Below, one piece after another: positions 59,352 to 64,000 of a DNA stretch of 64,000 nt; the stretch's first letter is position 1, and each line of letters begins with the position of its first letter. Source of the DNA: Burkholderiales bacterium (GTDB taxonomy: Bacteria > Pseudomonadota > Gammaproteobacteria > Burkholderiales > Casimicrobiaceae); contig JABTUF010000005.1 of assembly GCA_015075645.1 (NCBI GenBank), positions 186,001 through 250,000 of the forward strand, given 5' to 3'. Position numbers and translations under genes: made by a program. The notes beneath the pieces are model-generated. The model worked only from the letters and a program-made list of their open reading frames with translations. It searched no databases and was not told where the DNA came from.

Positions 59352-60479
59352 CTACTTGAGCTGTTCCTTGAGGAGCGCGAGGATGCGATCGCTCGTGGGA
59401 GACTTGTCCGGCGCGCCCTTCGGATCCTGCACGGACACGAGGCTCGTGCGTGCCGCCTCGACGACCGCGATCCGGTATTGTTCCGGCTTCTCGGCCTCGT
59501 CCTTCTTCCAGAACATCAGCTTGGCGAGGAAGCCCTCGTCGCGCTTGACGGCGGCGCTGTCGGGATCGGCATAGCGGACGAAATAGAGCCCGCTGCTGCG
59601 GTCGCGATCGACCACCGTGAACCCGCTGCGGTCGAGGGCGAGCCCGACGCGGCGCCACGCGCGGTCGAACGACTCGTCGACGACGAGCTTGGACACGCCG
59701 TCGCTCCCCTTTTCGATGCGCGCGCGGTCCGGCTGGGCGGCGGCCTGCGCGACCGCGGCGACGGCCTGCGGCTCGGCCGTGCCGAACTTGACCATCAACC
59801 GAGTGAGCATCTCGGCCTCGAGGTCGGGATTGGGCGGCATCAGCGCCCAAGCGAAGGCAGCCGGCGACGAGTTGTCGATCTTCGCCGTCGGCACCTGTTC
59901 CATGCCCCGGTGCGACAGGTACACCTCGACGGTGCCCGCCTCGGCGCCGCGCTCGACGCGGGTCCGGTACTTGTCGCGCTTGTAGGTCGTGAAGAACACG
60001 TCGGCGAACTGGCCGAGCGTGCGGCGCATCAGGTCCTGCGGAATGTCGGCGCGGTTCTCGGCCCAGTCGGTCTCCATGAGCCCGAGCGCGGGCTGCTCGA
60101 CCGCGAGCACGAAGCCGTTCTCGTTCCAGAACTGGCGCGTGATGTTCCACGCGTTCTCCGGCGTGGTCTTGACGACGAGCCAGCGCTCGTTGCCGGCGCG
60201 CGCGATGCGCGCGTCGGGCACGGTCAGCAGCAACTCCGACTTGCGCGCGGCGCCGCCCGCCTGCTGCGCCGCGAGTCCGGTCGCGGTCGTGACCGAATAG
60301 CGGTCATCGTAGCGCGGCGTCGTGAGGTCGGGTGGAAGCTCGAGCGACGGCGAACTGGACGTCGATTTGTAGTCGATGCGCTTGGTCATCTGCATCGACT
60401 CGCAGCCCGCCAGCGCGAGCGCCAGCGACAGGACGGCGACGATCGCGCCCGGGCGCGAGAGGGTGATGCATGAAGTCAT
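59352..60479 (-). CDS. bamC: Outer-membrane assembly lipoprotein BamC
   Basis: This 375-residue lipoprotein is of the beta-barrel assembly machine. The signal peptide ends in a lipobox ALALAGC (Cys about residue 26), followed by the usual unstructured N-terminal part ([20 protein letters not shown]). Two helix-grip domains follow: [20 protein letters not shown] with [20 protein letters not shown], and [20 protein letters not shown] with [20 protein letters not shown]. It overlaps the dapA stop by 4 bp (ATGA). The dapA-bamC pairing is conserved in proteobacteria. Confidence 0.95.
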   Translation of the reverse strand: MTSCITLSRPGAIVAVLSLALALAGCESMQMTKRIDYKSTSSSPSLELPPDLTTPRYDDRYSVTTATGLAAQQAGGAARKSELLLTVPDARIARAGNERWLVVKTTPENAWNITRQFWNENGFVLAVEQPALGLMETDWAENRADIPQDLMRRTLGQFADVFFTTYKRDKYRTRVERGAEAGTVEVYLSHRGMEQVPTAKIDNSSPAAFAWALMPPNPDLEAEMLTRLMVKFGTAEPQAVAAVAQAAAQPDRARIEKGSDGVSKLVVDESFDRAWRRVGLALDRSGFTVVDRDRSSGLYFVRYADPDSAAVKRDEGFLAKLMFWKKDEAEKPEQYRIAVVEAARTSLVSVQDPKGAPDKSPTSDRILALLKEQLK

Positions 60480-61393
60480 GCGGCGTGCATCCGTGTGGGC
60501 TCGAGACACCCCGCTTCGCGCAGGGCGGCGCGGACGGTCTCGTGGTGTTGCGCGGAGAGCGGCACCAGCGGGAGCCGCACCTCGTTTTCGATCCTGCCCA
60601 TCTCCGCGAGCGCCCACTTGGCGGGCGAGGGGTTCGCTTCGATGAACAGGCGGCGGTGCAGCGGAAGCAGGCGGTCGTTGATCGCGCGCGCCTTCTCGTA
60701 TTCGCCGGCGAACGCTGCGCGGCACATCTGCGCCATCAGCGCGGGGGCGACGTTCGCCGTCACCGAGATCACGCCCTGCCCGCCCATGAACATCAACGGC
60801 AGCGCCGTGATGTCCTCGCCGCTGTAGACCGAGAAGTCCTTGCGGCCCGACATCGAGAGACCGCGCAGGAGTTCGCTGCCGCGCCCGAGGTCGGCGGTCG
60901 CGTCCTTGATGCCGACGATGCCCGGGACCTGGGCGAGCCGCAGCGCGGTCTCGGTTGCGAGGTCCGCGACGGTGCGGCCGGGTACGTTGTAGAGGACGAG
61001 CGGCAGGTCGACGCGTTCGGCGATCGTGCGGAAGTGCCGGTAGAGGCCTTCCTGCGTCGGCTTGTTGTAGTAGGGCACGACCGAGAGCCCGCTGTCCGCG
61101 CCGACCTTCTTCGCGTACGCGGTGAGTTCGATCGCCTCCGAGGTGGCGTTCGCGCCGACACCGGCCATCACGTGGACGCGGCGGCGCGCGTGCTCGACGA
61201 CCGTGCGAATCAGGAGGCAATGCTCGTCGACGTCGACGGTCGGGGACTCGCCGGTGGTGCCGACGACCACGATCGCCGCGGTGCCGCTCTCGACGTGCCA
61301 GTCGACGAGGCGCTTCAACGCCTCGAGGTCGAGCGCACCGCCCGCCTTCATCGGGGTCACGATGGCGACGAGGCTACCGGTCGGAATGGGCAT
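60476..61393 (-). CDS. dapA: 4-hydroxy-tetrahydrodipicolinate synthase
   Basis: This 305-residue aldolase-fold enzyme begins lysine and diaminopimelate synthesis. Landmarks are [37 protein letters not shown] (pyruvate pocket TTGE), [40 protein letters not shown] (Tyr of the proton relay) and [20 protein letters not shown] (Schiff-base Lys in GIKDA). A minus-strand TAAAAT box (61424-61419) 25 bp upstream may be its -10. It leads the dapA-bamC-MBL-purC run. Confidence 0.97.
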   Translation of the reverse strand: MPIPTGSLVAIVTPMKAGGALDLEALKRLVDWHVESGTAAIVVVGTTGESPTVDVDEHCLLIRTVVEHARRRVHVMAGVGANATSEAIELTAYAKKVGADSGLSVVPYYNKPTQEGLYRHFRTIAERVDLPLVLYNVPGRTVADLATETALRLAQVPGIVGIKDATADLGRGSELLRGLSMSGRKDFSVYSGEDITALPLMFMGGQGVISVTANVAPALMAQMCRAAFAGEYEKARAINDRLLPLHRRLFIEANPSPAKWALAEMGRIENEVRLPLVPLSAQHHETVRAALREAGCLEPTRMHAA

Positions 61394-61471
61394 GGCGGCA
61401 GGTCCGGATAAACAGGTGATTTTACCGCATTCGAACCCCGTTTCGGCCGGCGGTTCCCGTTTGCGGGCGCT

Positions 61472-62026
61472 TCATGGCAGCGGCCAGGGGGCCGTCCCGA
61501 GGCGCCCGACGGCCGCCAGACGCTGAACGACCGCGCGGCCCCCTCCGGTCCGCTCAACGAGCCCTTCCTCGAACGCCACGACGCCGAGGCGGCCGCGCAC
61601 CCGTTCGAGGAGTTCTCCGCGTTCGAGCAGGAACGCCGGATTCGACGGCTTGCCGTGCGCTTCGTTGCCCACGGCGAAGGTTTCGTAGACGAGCACGCCG
61701 TCGTCCGCGAGCGCGTCCAGCATGGCCGGAAACGACGGCCGGTGCAGGTAGTTCGTCACGACGATCGCGCCGAAACGCTCGCCGGCGAGCGGCCAGGGTC
61801 CGGATTCGAGGTCGAGGACGCGCGTGGCCACGCCGGGAACACCGTCGAGGACGGCGAGGGCCGACGCATCGACGTCGACCGCGAGCACCGGATGCCCGAG
61901 CGAGGCGAACAGCCGCGCGTGCCGGCCGTGACCGGCCGCGAGATCGAGCACGCGCGCGCCGCGCGGGACCAGTGCGGCGAATCGCCGCACCCATGCCGAC
62001 GGCTCGGGGGCCAGCTGAACCGTCAC
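61472..62026 (-). CDS. Class I SAM-dependent methyltransferase
   Basis: This 184-residue methyltransferase has a short fold with motif I VLDLAAGHGRHARLFASLGH (about residues 26-45), LAVDVDASALAVL (post I), GERFGAIVVTNYLHRPSFPA (motif II) and VLVYETFAVGNEAHGKPSNP, a pattern close to the TehB-like small methyltransferases. The start GTG at 62026 overlaps the HxlR stop (GTGA). Substrate unknown; pairing with an HxlR redox or electrophile sensor suggests a detoxification role. Confidence 0.88.
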   Translation of the reverse strand: MTVQLAPEPSAWVRRFAALVPRGARVLDLAAGHGRHARLFASLGHPVLAVDVDASALAVLDGVPGVATRVLDLESGPWPLAGERFGAIVVTNYLHRPSFPAMLDALADDGVLVYETFAVGNEAHGKPSNPAFLLERGELLERVRGRLGVVAFEEGLVERTGGGRAVVQRLAAVGRLGTAPWPLP

Positions 62027-62358
62027 GGTCCGCCGCGGGGCGCGGCGTCCTCGAGCGCGGCGATCTCGTCGAGCACGTGCGTGAAACGACGGCCGAACGG
62101 CGTCAGCGTGTACTCGACCCGCGGCGGAATCTCGGGAAACGCGGTGCGTTCGAGGATGCCGAAGCGGACGAGCTTGCGCAGGCGCTCGTTCAGCACCTTG
62201 GTCGACAGCCCCGGCAGGCTCGCCTCGAGCGCGCCGGGGCGGTGCACGCCGTGGCGCACGCGGTCGAGGACCGCGAGCGACCACTTGCAGCCGACGATGT
62301 CCTCGACCATCCGCGCGGCGGGTGGCGGGTCGGGCAGGATTTTTTTCGCCTGCGGCAT
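62023..62358 (-). CDS. HxlR-family transcriptional regulator
   Basis: This 111-residue winged helix protein has the HxlR core: MVEDIVGCKWSLAVLDRVRH, LEASLPGLSTKVLNERLRKL, LVRFGILERTAFPEIPPRVE and YTLTPFGRRFTHVLDEI. A cysteine sits at the usual ggKWt position (GCKWS, about residue 25); some HxlR members sense electrophiles or disulfide stress through an N-terminal cysteine. The ATG at 62358 fits the family. It is coupled to the methyltransferase downstream and is divergent from the cytochrome P460 gene. Confidence 0.9.
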   Translation of the reverse strand: MPQAKKILPDPPPAARMVEDIVGCKWSLAVLDRVRHGVHRPGALEASLPGLSTKVLNERLRKLVRFGILERTAFPEIPPRVEYTLTPFGRRFTHVLDEIAALEDAAPRGGP

Positions 62359-62367
62359 CAGGAATGT

Positions 62368-62381
62368 GCACCGTTTGGTGC
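62368..62381. promoter_or_regulatory. Possible HxlR operator
   Basis: GCACC-GTTT-GGTGC is a perfect 5-bp inverted repeat with a 4-nt spacer, located 10 bp upstream of the hxlR start and 116 bp upstream of the cytochrome P460 gene. Autoregulator sites of HxlR proteins often lie here. No strong -10 could be assigned. Confidence 0.35.
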
Positions 62382-62496
62382 GTACCGGACCGCTGTGTGC
62401 CCGCTTCTCGCCAGGCGCGAGCTGCGGCACGCTGGAACGGCGCGCGCGGCGGAGCTTCGCCGGCGCGCATGCATCCGATTCTAACCGGAGACCGAC

Positions 62497-62988
62497 ATGA
62501 CCGCCCGTACCGACCTCGTTGGTGTCGCGCTCGCCGCGACGCTCGCCGCCGCTCCCGTGCTCGCCGCCGATCCGCCTCCCGTGCCCTATCCGGCCGGCTA
62601 CCGCTCCTGGACCCACGTCAAGACGATGCAGATCCTGGAAGGCCATCCGCTGTTCGCCTCGTTCGGCGGCATCCACCATCTCTACGCCAATCCGAAGGCC
62701 ATGCAGGGCTACCGCAGCGGCCGCTTTCCCGACGGCGCCGTCATCGTGTTCGACCTGCTCGCGCCGGTGAACGCGGACCACACGGTGACCGACGGCAACC
62801 GCAAGGTCGTCGGCGTCATGCACAAGGACGCGAAGCGCTACGCCGCGACCGGCGGCTGGGGCTTCGAAGGCTTCAAGGGCGACTCGCGCACCGAGCGCGC
62901 GGTCGGGACGAACGCAAAGGGCGCCTGCTTCGGCTGCCACGAACCGCAGCGCGGGCGCGACTACGTGTTCAGCGCGTGGAAAGAGTAG
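62497..62988 (+). CDS. Cytochrome P460 family protein
   Basis: This 163-residue periplasmic haem protein has a Sec signal peptide (VGVALAATLAAAPVLA, cleavage about residue 23) and the P460 fold: YPAGYRSWTHVKTMQILEGH, PLFASFGGIHHLYANPKAMQ, GRFPDGAVIVFDLLAPVNAD and a C-terminal haem c motif CFGCH (about residues 144-148). P460 proteins oxidise hydroxylamine or NO in nitrifiers and related bacteria; the crosslinking lysine seen in active P460 cannot be placed with confidence here. The 3' end overlaps the convergent LysR gene by 20 bp. Confidence 0.87.
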   Translation: MTARTDLVGVALAATLAAAPVLAADPPPVPYPAGYRSWTHVKTMQILEGHPLFASFGGIHHLYANPKAMQGYRSGRFPDGAVIVFDLLAPVNADHTVTDGNRKVVGVMHKDAKRYAATGGWGFEGFKGDSRTERAVGTNAKGACFGCHEPQRGRDYVFSAWKE

Positions 62989-63952
62989 CGCGGCGTCCGC
63001 GCGGCCGGCTCGACCCCGATTCGATCTCGGAGCGCATCGGCGCCGATTCGTCGTCGAGCCAGCGCACGAAGTCGGCGACGTCCTCGCGCGCGGTGCTCCG
63101 CGGTGCGACCAACGCGAAGTACCCGCGCTCCGAGTCGTAGCGTTTCGGAAACGGCGCCACCAGCCTGCCCTCGCGCAGGTGCTCCGCGACCAGCGGCAGG
63201 CGTCCGAGCGCCACGCCCTGCCCGCCGACCGCGGCCTGGATCACCTGGTCGTAGAGCGTGAACCGCAACGCCCCGGCGGGCTTCAGGCCGGCGGCGCCGT
63301 TCGACGTGAGCCAGATGTCCCAGTTGAGCCACGGCACGCGCCCTTCCGGATCGTCGAGGTGCAAGAGCACGTGCCGCGCGAGGTCCGCAGGCGTCGCCAG
63401 CGGCGTGCCGGGCGAGCGCACGACGTCGGGACTCACGACCGGCAGCATCCGTTCGCCGAACATCGCGAGCGCGCCCGCGGGCAGCCTCGATTCGCGGCCG
63501 ACGTAGCGGATCGCGACGTCGACCTCGCCGCGCGCGAGATCGACCGTACGGTCGTCCGCGGACACGTAGACCTCCAGGTCGGGACGGCGCGCGCGAAAGC
63601 GTGCGAGGCGCGGAACCAGCCACAGCGACGCGAACGACACGGTCGTCGTCACGGTGAGGCCCGGCGGGCGCCGCACGCTGCCGACCGACTCCGCTGCGCG
63701 TGCGATGCCCTCGAGGTGCGTCGTGATCTCGCGCAGGAACATCTCGCCTTCGGCGGTGAGCGCGAGCGCGCGATGCCGTCGTTCGAACAGCGCGACGCCG
63801 AGCGAGCGCTCGATCGAGGCGACCTGCCGCGACAGCGCCGACTGCGTGAGATGCAGTTCCTCCGCCGCGCGGGTGAACGAGAGCAGCCGGCCCGAGGCCT
63901 CGAACCCCCGGAGGAAATCGAGCGACGGCAGGCGCCGCAACGTCTTATGCAT
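62969..63952 (-). CDS. LysR-family transcriptional regulator (GcvA-like)
   Basis: This 327-residue regulator has a winged-helix N-terminus (LDFLRGFEASGRLLSFTRAA, ELHLTQSALSRQVASIERSL, about residues 12-51) and a substrate-binding C-terminal domain with TVTTTVSFASLWLVPRLARF and GGQGVALGRLPLVAEHLREG, as in the GcvA group. The ligand is unknown. Its 3' end runs 20 bp into the cytochrome P460 gene. The divergent partner gene would lie outside the window; 48 bp after the start nothing else is seen. Confidence 0.92.
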   Translation of the reverse strand: MHKTLRRLPSLDFLRGFEASGRLLSFTRAAEELHLTQSALSRQVASIERSLGVALFERRHRALALTAEGEMFLREITTHLEGIARAAESVGSVRRPPGLTVTTTVSFASLWLVPRLARFRARRPDLEVYVSADDRTVDLARGEVDVAIRYVGRESRLPAGALAMFGERMLPVVSPDVVRSPGTPLATPADLARHVLLHLDDPEGRVPWLNWDIWLTSNGAAGLKPAGALRFTLYDQVIQAAVGGQGVALGRLPLVAEHLREGRLVAPFPKRYDSERGYFALVAPRSTAREDVADFVRWLDDESAPMRSEIESGSSRPRGRRATLSTR

Positions 63953-64000
63953 GATTCTGACGCATGGCTCACATGCCGATTCGTCGTTTGAGCCCGGGCC

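Overview
The window reads as about 64 kb of chromosome from a GC-rich betaproteobacterium (Burkholderiales/Nitrosomonadales-like). This is inferred from very GC-rich coding sequence, dense packing with many 1-4 bp stop/start overlaps, and neighbourhoods known from that class: glyA-nrdR-ribD-ribE, pmbA|darP-mog, pepA-holC-valS facing lptF-lptG, rplU-rpmA facing ispB, and dapA-bamC-purC. No prophage, integrase, transposase, rRNA or CRISPR array is visible. The only RNA gene seen is tRNA-Pro(CGG).

Layout. 1-1.3 kb: the tail of an unknown gene and a HigB/HigA-type toxin-antitoxin pair with a palindromic promoter. 1.7-7.0 kb (minus): glyA, nrdR, ribD, ribE and mmsA, with a heptamer-repeat element between glyA and nrdR. 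7.2-11.0 kb: a TRAP carboxylate transporter whose membrane genes (dctQM) converge on its binding-protein gene (dctP). 11.2-18.9 kb: a large PilZ-like protein, pmbA, darP, mog, an EamA permease, a glutamate-synthase-like FMN protein and a sulfotransferase. 18.9-24.2 kb (minus): typA, a DUF2891 protein, rmuC and mtfA. 24.5-27.2 kb: rhlE and rlmM. 27.2-36.4 kb (minus): pepA, holC, a low-complexity protein, valS, a LOG-family enzyme, an MFS exporter and apbE. 36.5-40.7 kb: lptFG, rpmA/rplU, ispB and the tRNA. 41.2-45.9 kb: a divergent purine-ureide catabolic locus (allC and an M20 hydrolase against uraD-uraH-puuD). 46.1-47.6 kb: a solitary hutH. 47.7-55.6 kb: three tandem TPR-Fic genes that run into mutS and a GNAT gene. 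55.6-64 kb: slyD, roxA, dapA-bamC-MBL-purC, a methyltransferase with an HxlR regulator, a cytochrome P460 and a LysR regulator.

The most unusual content is the trio of paralogous TPR-Fic proteins at 47742-52484. All three share an arrangement like eukaryotic FICD/HYPE: TPR repeats, then a helix carrying a conserved glutamate, then a Fic core. Their active-site motifs have diverged: HPFVDGNKR (Doc-like lysine), HPFTDGNGR (canonical AMPylator form) and HVFADANGR (Doc-like alanine). Genes 1 and 3 have -10 boxes only 5-6 nt from their ATG, so leaderless transcripts are likely, and gene 3 overlaps the mutS start by 4 bp. A second theme is three kinds of dispersed non-coding repeat that sit flush against gene ends: a GTTGACA heptamer element, REP-like hairpins of the GTCGGCCTTCAGGCCGAC type, and a long inverted repeat between convergent genes. 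In two cases the repeat appears to supply coding sequence: the last codons of glyA and the N-terminus of the EamA permease.
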